A stretch of 64,000 nucleotides of DNA from Sabellastarte sp. h YS-2021 (lineage: Eukaryota; Annelida; Polychaeta; Sabellida; Sabellidae): contig OZ024931.1 in the NCBI GenBank assembly GCA_964017235.1, positions 101,698,221 to 101,762,220 of the forward strand. The letters are read 5' to 3'. The position numbers were made by a program, and so were the translations under genes. The notes under the pieces were generated by a model that did no database searches, was not told where the DNA came from, and saw only the letters and a program-made list of their open reading frames with translations. Shown here piece by piece: positions 31,835-41,325 of the stretch (position 1 is the first letter of the stretch; each line of letters starts with the position of its first letter).

Positions 31835-34384
31835 GTTTGTTCTCGCAGATGATGTACTTCTAGAAATGATCATGTTTAAAATTAGAGAGGTCACTATAAA
31901 ATTTTCTGGTACCCTTAAAAGAAAAGAATGTCAGGTAGAAAAAAATCTAATTCAAGATATAGAAAAATTAGAGAGTAATGAAAATTCATGTGATTTTCTA
32001 GCCATAGAAACTAAGAAAGAACAGCTGTTAGAGCTACGGAAGTATAGAATGAGAGGGGAAGCGGTAAGATCTCGAACCAGATGGTTGCATTCTGGTGAAA
32101 AGCCTTCAAAGTATTTCTGCAGTTTAGAACAAAAAAATTTTATAAACAAAACAATAAAAAAATAGTTCTGGATAATGGAGATATAATAGATGATCAAGTG
32201 AAAATGTTGGATCATAGTAAGCAATATTACGCTAATCTATTCAAATCAAGGGATGCAGTTATTCCAGATGTAAACCTTCATGAAATTTTTAGGGGCGATA
32301 ACATTTATAAACTAACAGAGTCTGAGGCACTTTCACTTGAAGGCTTAGTGACAATAGAAGAAATTGGAAATGCTGTGAAGAAAATGAAACACAATAAAAC
32401 CCCTGGTATTGATGGATTTCCAGCCGAATTTTTCAAAAAATTTTGGGGAAAGTTGAAGGTATTTGTATTACGAGCAATAAAGTATTGCTATCGGCAGGGA
32501 ACTCTCTCAATATCTATGAGACAGTCAGTCATCACGTGTCAGTCATCACAAAGAAAATAAACCTCGAGAATATTTGAAAAATTGGTGTCCTATTTCGCTT
32601 TTAACTGTTCCCTATAAGATTATATCACTAACCATAGCAGAAAGAGTGAAAAAAGTTTTAAACAAATTGATTGCCAGGTCTCGGACAGGTTTTATTAAAG
32701 ACCGTTTCATTGGGGAATCTACAAGGCTAATCTATATCATGGCATATACAGATACTGAAAACATAGATGGGTTATTGATGCTCATAGATTTTGAAAAAGC
32801 TTTTGATTCTATATCATGGAAATTTATGTACAATACTTTAGAATTTTTAGGTTTTGGTGAAAATTTTATCCATTGGATTCAGTTGTTAAATAGAAACTTT
32901 ATGGCATCAATACTACAAGTGGGAGTGAAATCAGATTTTTTCAAAATTGAACGAGGTTGTAAACAAGGGGACCCAATTGCACCATACCTATTTATAATTT
33001 GTGCTCAAATCTTGTATTACCTTATTAATAAAAATCCAGATATAAAAGGCATAAATATTGGAAATAAAGAATTTCGCCTTACACAATTTGCTGATGACAC
33101 TACATTGATTTTAGACGGTTCACAGAGCTCTCTTCAAGCAGCACTTAACACAATTGAAGTTTTTGGTAGTTACTCAGGATTAAAGATAAACAAAAGTAAA
33201 ACCAAACTTGTGTGGATTGGAAGGAAAAAACATTCCAAGTGGAAATTAAACATAAATTCAAATTTCGAGTGGGGTGTTTCAGAATTTAAACTACTTGGAA
33301 TATGGTTTTCAGTAGATTTAATGAAAATCCCAAGCATAAATTACAGTTTGACACTGGATGATGCTAAAAAGCTGATTTTAAATTGGAAAAAGAGGAATCT
33401 GACACCATTTGGAAAGATAACAATACTTAAACCTTTATCTTGTCCAGGTTTAACCATCTTTTTGGTTCCATCCCATCCCCTACAAAAGATTTTTTGTCAA
33501 AATTAAATACTCTATTATACAACTTTATTTGGGATAATAAACCAGACAAAATAAAAAGAGTACTTCTGTGTCAGGACTACAAAATAGGAGGCCTCAAAAT
33601 GACTAATCTAGAATGTTTCATTCAATCCCTCAAATTAACTTGGATTAATAGACTCTTGAAATGTGGAACATCTCCATGGGGTATTCTTTTTGAAGAAACA
33701 GTTTCTTGTGTGAAAAAAATATCATGCTTTGGGATTCAATGGTTTAAGCACCTAGTCAGTAAATCACAAAATCAATTCTGGAAAGATGTGTTTTTAGCAT
33801 GGATCAAAATATCCAGACCCGTTAAAAGTAATATTGATTTTATATCCAGTGTTCTGTGGTACAACCCGGATATATTTGATACACCCCTATTCTATCCAAC
33901 ATGGTTCAGAAATGGTATAACCTTTGTCGGAGACATTTTAAATAACGAAGGTCAAATAATGAGTAAAGCCGAAATTGAGAATCTGTATGGATTTAAAATT
34001 ACAAATTTCCTTGAGTACCACAGACTAAAAATTTTGCTGACTAGGTTTTTGAACAAACTGAAAATCACAGCTGGAAAATTTGAGCGGCCTTGTATCCCTC
34101 ATCATATTTCAATAATAATCCACTCAAAAAATGTAACAAAAACCTTTTATAGTATTTTAAACGACACAACCATTGATGCTAAGTTTAAATATAAATGGAA
34201 TGAGGAATTAGGAATAAATATACAGGAAAAAGATTGGGAACTTACATTCCAGATATGTTTTAAAACTGTTCAAGATAATGATATAATATGGCTCCAATAC
34301 AGGGTTTTACATAGAATACTGGGTACGCAATACATACTTCAAAAAATAGGCAAAACTAAATCATCTTTGTGTCTGCAATGCAAT
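31835..34384 (+). pseudogene. L1-like ORF2, part 2: reverse transcriptase
   Basis: Continues the ORF2 frame (FVLADDVLLEMIMFKIREV), the linker RSRTRWLHSGEKPSKYF, then RT: NKTPGIDGFPAEFFK, WCPISLLTVPYKI, LMLIDFEKAFDS, RGCKQGDPIAPYLF, the catalytic FADDTTLIL and the LLGIWF thumb motif. Frameshifts: a lost A near 32160, a disturbed repeat at 32525-32570 (CAGTCATCACGTGTCAGTCATCAC), and one near 33445. The C-terminal region stays open to TGTCTGCAATGCAAT at 34384, where DIRS-A3 interrupts. Confidence 0.88.
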
Positions 34385-34580
34385 TTTTATTGCGTTAATA
34401 CATCCTATCCAATGGACAATTTGCTAAACCGGTCGGCGCAGACCGGCCTGCCAAACGCCAGAAAAAGACGTCCTGTGTTTCCACTGGCTGGCTGGTCCCA
34501 GTACTGTGCATTCGCCAGGTGGCGCATGGTATTTACTTCCTGTCTAGACAACATGACGTCATAGCATCTTTTTCGTTTGG
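34385..34580 (+). repeat. DIRS-A3 left ITR
   Basis: Closely matches 12076-12270, with CRE TGACGTCA at 34554-34561. Confidence 0.88.
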
Positions 34581-35259
34581 CGCGTGTACTGTGCAGACGT
34601 GTTTTCAACATCTCCAGATATTTTAAGGAAAAGTGTGCATTATGACGGATTTTCAACCTTCTATGTGGATAGTTTCAGTGTAGAAGTGTTATCTACTGAT
34701 CAAGCACGGATATACATTTAGAAATCTGCTGGAAACGCTCCCTAGTTGACTCAATTTAGTGTTGATGATAGGGCAGTGATCGACGAGAAATATGAAGGCA
34801 GCCATTTTGCTAGTTTCCTCCCATTCAACCATTGTGTTGTTAGGGGCAGATCGACAATATTGAGGAATTATGGATATACTAGTTACAGGTATTTTTATCC
34901 CTGTGTTTGTTTGAATGTACCTTCTGTACCCTTCCAGCTACAGTCACCATAGAAACGTCTTTTCTAGTACTATACATTAGAAATCACGGAAAACTTCAGT
35001 CTACGTAGTTTTGAACACTGTAAATAGACAGAATTCCCCACATGAAAGGTGCATTCTTCATCAGAGCGCACTGGTACAGACTTCTCTGCTGTAAAGCATC
35101 AGTCACACCAGCCAGCTTGAGTATTTAGTGTTTTTTCATCAGAAGCAAGAGATGAATTCTTCAGATTTCTTCAGAGCGCACTGGTCCAGACATCTTTGCT
35201 GTAAAGCATTAGTCGACCGGCAAGCTCATATTCAGCCGACCTCACCTAGTATTTTCATA

Positions 35260-35400
35260 GAAGGAACTTCATCTTTAGTCACTCTCAGTCCCACCCTTGT
35301 GGACCCGGCACTTGTGTCGGTAATAAGGGCAGTGGATGGCCAGGACACTGGTTTGAGTGCACAGCCGGCTGAGCAACCGACTTCAGACCGGCATCGACCA
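35260..35400 (+). pseudogene. gag fragment inside DIRS-A3
   Basis: The frame encodes SLVTLSPTLVDPALVSVIRA, then VDGQDTGLSAQPAE. This matches DIRS-A2 gag (SVTLSPTLVDLARVSVIRAV) almost exactly, so the miniature element derives from an A2-like autonomous copy. No start, no Cys/His domain. A relic only. Confidence 0.75.
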
Positions 35401-35475
35401 GGACTTTCATCTTCAGCGCGCACTGGTCCAGGCTTCTCTGCTTTTAAAGCATCAGCCGACCGGCCAGCTCAAAAG

Positions 35476-35880
35476 AACGCGACCTCTGACGTCATATCCA
35501 GTCAGCCAATCGCGTGTCCTTCCTACCTAATGACGAAGCTGGTCACGTGTTGTCACCGACCAGGCAGGTCGGAAATGCGTTCTTCAAAACTCACGTCTAC
35601 TGTGATTACAGTCCCTGCTTTGCAGACCCGGCCTTGTTGTCGGTAGTGGGGTTTTGTGGACTGTAAAGTTGCCGGTAAAGCATCACACGAAGAACGCGAA
35701 TACTGACGTCATCTCCAGTTAGCCAATCGCGTGTCCTTCCGACCAAAACACGAAGCTGGTCACGTGTTTTCACCGACCAGGAAGGTCGGAACTGCGTTCT
35801 TCACAACTTATGTCTACTGTGATACCAGTCCCTCTCTCATGGACCGGCCTTCGTTGTCGGTAGTCGGGTTTGTGGATGAG
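35476..35880. repeat. ~215-bp tandem duplication in DIRS-A3
   Basis: GAACGCGA, CTGACGTCAT, AGCCAATCGCGTGTCCTTCC, GAAGCTGGTCACGTGTT and GGTCGGAA recur about 216 bp apart (35476 and 35692). Each copy holds a TGACGTCA and a CACGTG site. Confidence 0.8.
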
Positions 35881-35911
35881 CAGAATACTGCGCATTTGCA
35901 TGTTTAAGTAC

Positions 35912-36068
35912 TGGGCGAATGCACGGTACTGGGACCGGCCAGCCGGTGGAAACACAGGACGTCTTTTTCTGGCGTTTGGCGGGCCGGACTGCGCCGACCA
36001 GTTTAGCAAATTGTCCATTGGATAGGGTATTAACTTATAAAAATTTAATTTACTTATTAAATTTGCAA
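35912..36068 (+). repeat. DIRS-A3 right ITR (shortened)
   Basis: Inverted match to the outer part of 34385-34580 (GTCTTTTTCTGGCGTTTGG through TTTGCAA). The CRE-containing inner part is absent on this side. Confidence 0.82.
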
Positions 36069-36365
36069 ATCTCTCCTGAAACTCTCCTACATTTATTTTA
36101 CCACTGTAATAAATCTCAAATAATTTGGAATGAACTTAAATCATGGATTCAAAATGAGATTAATTTTACTATGAATATACAACCAAAAGATATAATGTTA
36201 GGATATTTTAATAAGGACCAGTATTTCCTTCCAATCAACACAATCATTATGGTTACAAAGAAATTTCTATTTAAAAATTCTAGAAAAGGTATTCCACATA
36301 TATTCAAAAACTTACAGGAGGATGTTAAAAATGTATATGTAGAACAAAAGTTAGTTGCTATATAA
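36069..36365 (+). pseudogene. L1-like ORF2, part 3: C-terminal Cys/His motif
   Basis: Resumes in exact register after DIRS-A3. CLQCN of part 2 joins ISPETLLHLFYHC, giving C-x2-C...H-x4-C, the zinc-knuckle-like motif at the ORF2 C-terminus of L1/Tx1 LINEs. It continues WNELKSWIQNEINF and stops TAA at 36363-36365. The 3' UTR follows to about 36531. Confidence 0.85.
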
Positions 36366-36730
36366 TTTTAAAGAAGATGTGTTTAATGAAGACTGGAAAC
36401 ATTTTGTAAAACTGTTTGATTAAAAATTATAAAAAAAAAACCCAAAATGTTAATTTAATACTGGGTCACCTTCTTGCCAGGGTGTTTGTAATGGCAATAT
36501 ATGGAAAATTGTGAAATAAAAGATTCGCAGGAAAAAAAGGGGGGGGGGGGGGGGAGGGGCAAAGCAGTATAGCCCTGGGTAACCGGTCGAGGCTTTCCGA
36601 TTATGGCCTTTTAAGGGTTTCCTGACCTCAAGGTCTACCCAGGCCTGGAGAAAATTTTGTTAGTTTTGTTTGTGAGTTCACTTGAGTCCCTAGTAACTTA
36701 CCCGCCGACCAAGCGGTAGTTATTCAGCAA

Positions 36731-36825
36731 TTGTCCATTGGATAGGATGTATTAACGCATTAAAATTGCAAATTTAAATTTAATAGTAAATTAAATTTTT
36801 ATAAGTTAATACCCTATCCAATGGG
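36731..36825 (+). repeat. DIRS-A2 ICR
   Basis: TTGTCCATTGGATAGGATGT and TTAACGCATT joined to TTGCAAATTTAAATTTAAT: complements of both termini, with a small expansion relative to A1. Confidence 0.9.
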
Positions 36826-36887
36826 CACACAAGACCCTCCCACCGACCCCGCTATCAGCTTACTAGGGGTCTAATAGGTTTAGACAA

Positions 36888-37100
36888 CGAAAAAGATGCT
36901 ATGACGTCACGCTGTCTAGACAGGAAGGAAGTACAATGCGCCACCTGGCGAGTGCACAGTACTGGGACCGGCCGGCTGGTGGAAACAGAGGACGTCTTTT
37001 TCTGATGTTTGGCGGGCCGGTCTGCGCTGACCGGAGTAGCAATTGTCCATTGGATAGGGTATTAACTTATAAAAATTTAATTGACTTATTAAATTTGCAA
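36888..37100 (+). repeat. DIRS-A2 right ITR
   Basis: Inverted copy of 21122-21310, with CRE at 36902-36909 and the palindrome CTGTCTAGACAG next to it. Confidence 0.9.
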
Positions 37101-37362
37101 TTTAGTGTAGACAGTAGACACTGTCCTATATTTGGACAAGTAACCAAGTGGTCCTCCAAATTAAAGTCCACTTAAAACTTTTGTGCTATTTCATGTAATG
37201 CAGCTGCAGGTTTACACATATTTGATGGTAGGTATTCTAATACTGGCCTCATTGAACTTAACACAATGGTAAAAAATTATCAGAATCAGACAACAAAGAA
37301 AGGAGTTTTACGCTTTTAAATTCAAAATTAGTGCTTGAAGTGTGAAAACAAAGTACATGAAC

Positions 37363-38635
37363 CAGTGTTTCCTGAGCCTCTTTTTTCTGGAGGTCAATTG
37401 ACCCCCTCTTTTAAAAATTTTTGAGGGTCAGTTAGGCTTGACCCACTCTGGTTAAACTGCACGGTAGGAAAATAATAGATAAATAATACAGAAATACCTC
37501 GCAAAGCCAGTGTTAGAGTGTTAGAGTTGTGAAATGTGGGGTACCATGTACCCCTTGGGCCACTAAAAATTTGATACAAGTAATATTCTGCCACATTTTC
37601 TTCAAGAAATAATGTTTAGATATGCCCAGTTAATAAAAAGCAATAAATTTGATTTATCACTTTAGAAAAATTACAGTACATTGTACACGGCTGTATATTC
37701 ATAAAGATATCTGAAGTACAACTGTGTACATCAGGGTAAAGAAAATAGTCAAAAAATAAACTTTACTTTCATAAGTTTTTTTCTCCCTTATTTTGGGACA
37801 ATTTTTAAGGTAGCAAAAATGAACAGAAGCACTACTCAATTTCCAGTGACATATAGTATGTTGATAGTTTCTCAAAATTATTTTATTTACCCTACAAATA
37901 TATTATACTGTTTGAAAGATAAATTATTGTAGTTTATGCTGCTTTTTATTTGACAAAAATCCATTGAGTAGTTCCAGAGTTACAGTGTTTTTGCTACATT
38001 CCCTGTAAATATTTGCGAATTTTACAGCTAATATTTTCCAGGGAGGTTTCCGGGGTTAAAAATTCAAGAGTTTCCAAGATTTAGTAGAACGTGTCTCCCA
38101 ATGCACAAGGTATTTGTCATCGTTCGGAGACATTGTTTCCAATTATGTCCTTGCAGAGATCACGTTTCTTTCGATATATAACGTTTCGAGTAAGGTTTGC
38201 TAGTGTACATTATAACACTGGCCATTTAAGATGGATCTCATCTGCGTAGCTCTCGCCTTACAAGAAATTTTAAAATATACAGCATATCCTCAGTGCTGTT
38301 TTATTGCATGTAACAGTAAAAAATATTGCGTCCTTTGGTGGATTCGGTAATTGAATAAAGCTAATGCACATGCGTGACCTCGTAACCTCGCGAACTCTTC
38401 ACCTCTTGACCTTTTTCACCCCACGCATGCGCAGTTACAAGTAAACAACAGGAAATCGGCCATTTTTGTTTTGAAATTGGAATAAATAAAGAACTGCTTC
38501 ATATATAGACGAAATGTTGATATTTCTTTTTACAAATACCTCTGCGTCAGTCTGACCCCCTGGTAAATAATATGTGCGTAAATCGCTTGATTTCAGCGTA
38601 AATTTACGCACATTTGTGCGTAAACGGAAACACTG
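37363..38635. mobile_element. hAT-like non-autonomous DNA transposon (1.27 kb)
   Basis: Termini CAGTGTTTCC and GGAAACACTG are perfect 10-bp inverted repeats of a sequence common in hAT superfamily ends. ATGAAC flanks both sides (37357-37362 and 38636-38641); it is 6 bp rather than the usual 8, so the superfamily call is tentative. No transposase ORF. The interior is AT-rich with an inverted GTGCGTAAAT/ATTTACGCAC near the right end. Confidence 0.65.
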
Positions 38636-38811
38636 ATGAACTATCACTCTATTAAAACTGTAGAGTATTCATAAACAAAGCCATAAGTTGTGATTGATTT
38701 ATTGTTAAAACAGATTTTATTTACTGTAAGTAAGCGCATTTGAGGATGTTGTATCAATTTTCTGCTATAAAAATGTTTCTGTTCCATTCTAAGTCATACC
38801 AGAACATTTAG

Positions 38812-39006
38812 TTTTATTGCGTTAATACATCCTATCCAATGGACAATTGCTTTACCGGTCGGCGCGACCGGTCCCGCCAAACGTCAGAAAAAGACGTCCT
38901 GTATAGAATACCGGCAGGACCTGCCAGGAGAGTGCATTCGCCAGGTGGCGCATCGTACTTCCTCTTCCTGTCTAGACATCGTGACGTCATAGCATCTTTT
39001 TCGTTT
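38812..39006 (+). repeat. DIRS-A4 left ITR
   Basis: Inverted complement of 45010-45208. CRE at 38982-38989. Confidence 0.9.
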
Positions 39007-39117
39007 GGCACGTGGAGAGTGAAGACGTGTTTTCACGACAAGCGAATTTTTTGTTCTACACCGAATACATCCATTTTATTTCAACTTTTAAGAAGTTCTA
39101 CAGTATTTTCTACAACT

Positions 39118-41019
39118 ATGTCTTCTCCAGGACAAAGACGAGGTTCCTGCGGTTTGACTTCCACTCCAAGTGTGCACGTTGTCGCGATAAGGGGGTGGCT
39201 GACGACCCTTGCATCCTCAAGAAGGAATGTAATGTCTGTAAGGGGTTTACTCCTGATCAGATTCAGCAGTTATCAACACCCACCTACAGAGAGCGAAGAG
39301 ACAAGAAGGCGACTGCGTCCTCCTCTGCTCCCACTCTCGTGGACCCTGCACACGTGAGTGTGCTGGGTAAGGTAGAGAAGGTCAAGGCTTCACAGCCTCA
39401 GTCAACCCCTACTACTGCCAAGAAGACGAAACGTAGTGAGTCTCCCAAGCCCTCTGCCAGCAAGAAGAAATCTTCCAGTAGCAGACCTTCAGCTGATGAT
39501 CTGAAACAGCTAGATGATAAATGGGCAGAGGTTCTCCCGGCTGGAGGCGATGCTGTTGGCCAAGACTTTCACAGTACCGGTTGAACCGGTTGTGAAACCA
39601 GCCTCAGATGTGACTACCAGCCAGAAGCCATTTTTTGACCCTGGTGCCACCACCAGCAGTCAAACTGCAGTGAATTCCGGTCCCTGCCTTGATCAGGCCA
39701 CCAGGGAAGCAGTAGATGAGATGCAGACAGCCACCCAGCCTCTTGAGGCTCCCGGTGCCGGGACAGCAACCCAGCCTGTTCAGGCCCCCGGTTCAGTCCC
39801 TGATGGTCAGCCCACCGGTGAAGTAGATCTGAGTGCAGCATCTGACAGTGAAGCTGACCAGCTCAGTGTTACCGGTTCCCTGGATGATGAGATCCACCGG
39901 GACCAGTCACCAGACAGGGATGTCACCAGGGATGAGACTGACCAGGAACCTACTGAGGAGGCCAATTATAGAGAAACTATGAGAGGTGTGAGAAGTTTCA
40001 TGAACTGGCACAAGATTCCTGAGTTTGAAACTGTGTCCTCTGCTGCAGATGACAACCCCTTTGCCGGTGCACGTGTACAGCCTACCGGTAAAGTCTCTGT
40101 GAAACTCCCTGTGGACGACTGGTTGTGCAGGAAGATGTCTACTCTCAACCTCACAATCACAGAAGGGTATCCCACCAGGAACACTGACAATACAGGCCTC
40201 CTCAGGGACCAGTTTGTTAAACCTCCCAGACCTTCCAGATGGTATGGGATGCATGCTGAGAAAACCAGTGAGAGTTCAACAGTACGCACCTGGTCACCGG
40301 ACCCTGCCAAACCCAACCATTCCTTCAGCAGGGTTGCACGAAGAAACCTACCTACTGCCCCACCCTCCCGGGCCTTCAGTCAAGATCTTCTCAGGCGTTG
40401 GGAGAGAGCAGCAAGGGAATAGACAATAATGTGCAACCAGGCTGCTGGTTTATCAAGGTGTTTGACTAGGGTTCAAGACTCTATGGCCACTCAGCTTAAA
40501 ACCCTACGTCTGGACAGCAAGGGCAAGTCATCAGAGAAGATGAAACAAGCTGTGAATGAACTGGAGTACTTGACCACTTTCAACCGGTCAATCTCACAAG
40601 CCATGGCCAGAACGATGCAGGACTTATCTGAGGGTGTTTTTATTAACATGGCTAACTTCACTCTGGCTCGCAGAGATAGTTATTTGGACTACCTACATGC
40701 TGGGGTGAAGCAAGATACTGTGAACGCCTTAAGAACGTCTCCGGTACATCTCAACGCACTGTTCCCGGACCGGCTTATTTTCAAGGCTGAAGAGGAAATC
40801 AGTAAGAGTGAGGAGAGGCGTTCGTCTGGTACGTCACACCGACCTCAGAATCGCTTCCACCCTTATGCTGCAAGTGACAAGTCGACTGGCCATCACGACA
40901 GGAAATCGAACCTCCCAGCTTGGAAGCAGATTAAAGACAAGCAACAAGCCAGGAAGGGTCGTGGCAAAGCCTCGACATTCTCCCAGAAGCCGGCTAAGGG
41001 TTTCAAGTCTCATAAATGA
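39118..41019 (+). pseudogene. DIRS-A4 gag-like ORF1, three lesions
   Basis: ATG 39118 (MSSPGQRRGSCG). A 16-bp deletion near 39154 removes HMMAG of the Cys/His domain and shifts the frame. The domain continues FDFHSKCARCRDKG and CNVCKGFTPDQ. Two bases are lost near 39530 in WAERFSRLEA. A TAG at 40420-40422 lies just before ICNQAAG. The rest is open: ANYRETMRGVRSFMNWHKIP, WLCRKMSTLNLTITEGYPTR, and a C-terminus ending CAT AAA TGA CAA. The frame after the TGA is open into the cysteine-rich segment. Confidence 0.85.
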
Positions 41020-41148
41020 CAATCACTGTGTAAATTCTGTGACCGGTCAGAAGAACTCTGTACATGTTACCGGTCAGGGAGACTTGAACCCAGCACCAGT
41101 GGTAGCCGGGAACAGCAAAGTGACTTTAAATTTGAATGTAGACTCTCA

Positions 41149-41325
41149 TGTTGCAAATGCTCATATTGTCACCGGGTTGCCACAAAGGAAAGGCATAAAT
41201 CCCACTTTTTGTCAAATGTACACAGAAATAAAATATGTGAAAAATGTTTCTTGTGTAGGTCACTTGAGTTCTGTAAATATTGTCACCAATGCCCCACATG
41301 CTGTTATAGATCCTCCTGTAGGGGC
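41149..41325 (+). pseudogene. cysteine-rich segment, DIRS-A4
   Basis: In frame with gag beyond its TGA at 41017-41019 and with no other stop between. It reads SCCKCSYCHRVATKER, then KICEKCFLCRSLEFCKYCHQ, then CPTCCYRSSCRG. All cysteines of the second cluster match A1 and A5, although neighbouring residues differ. The frame ends at TAA 41455-41457, just after a one-base insertion that also breaks RT. Likely zinc-binding; function unknown. Confidence 0.55.

Larger units (their letters stand above)
34385..36068 (+). mobile_element. DIRS-A3, miniature non-autonomous DIRS (1.68 kb)
   Basis: Family-A termini (TTTTATTGCGTTAATACATC at 34385; TTATTAAATTTGCAA at 36068) enclose about 1.3 kb without RT or YR. 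The interior has a gag fragment (35260-35400), three diverged copies of a GCGCACTGGT-type segment, and a ~215-bp tandem duplication. No ICR is visible, although both ITRs are kept. Inserted in L1 ORF2 with no duplication or loss. Confidence 0.85.
24799..36531 (+). mobile_element. L1/Tx1-like LINE, 5'-truncated, split by two DIRS insertions
   Basis: Net LINE length is about 3.9 kb once DIRS-B (25648-31834) and DIRS-A3 (34385-36068) are discounted. It holds most of ORF2 (endonuclease, RT and the C-terminal Cys/His motif), a 3' UTR with AATAAA (36514-36519) and a short A-run. ORF1 and the start of the endonuclease are missing, as in ordinary 5' truncation. It landed in the A/G tract of DIRS-A2. 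Confidence 0.88.
36532..37100 (+). mobile_element. DIRS-A2, right part
   Basis: Begins with the second AAAAAAAGGGG, extends to a G tract of about 20, then the family-A 3' UTR (CCTGACCTCAAGGTC, CCCGCCGACCA), the ICR (36731-36825) and the right ITR (36888-37100). Intron sequence TTTAGTGTAGACAG follows. Confidence 0.9.
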
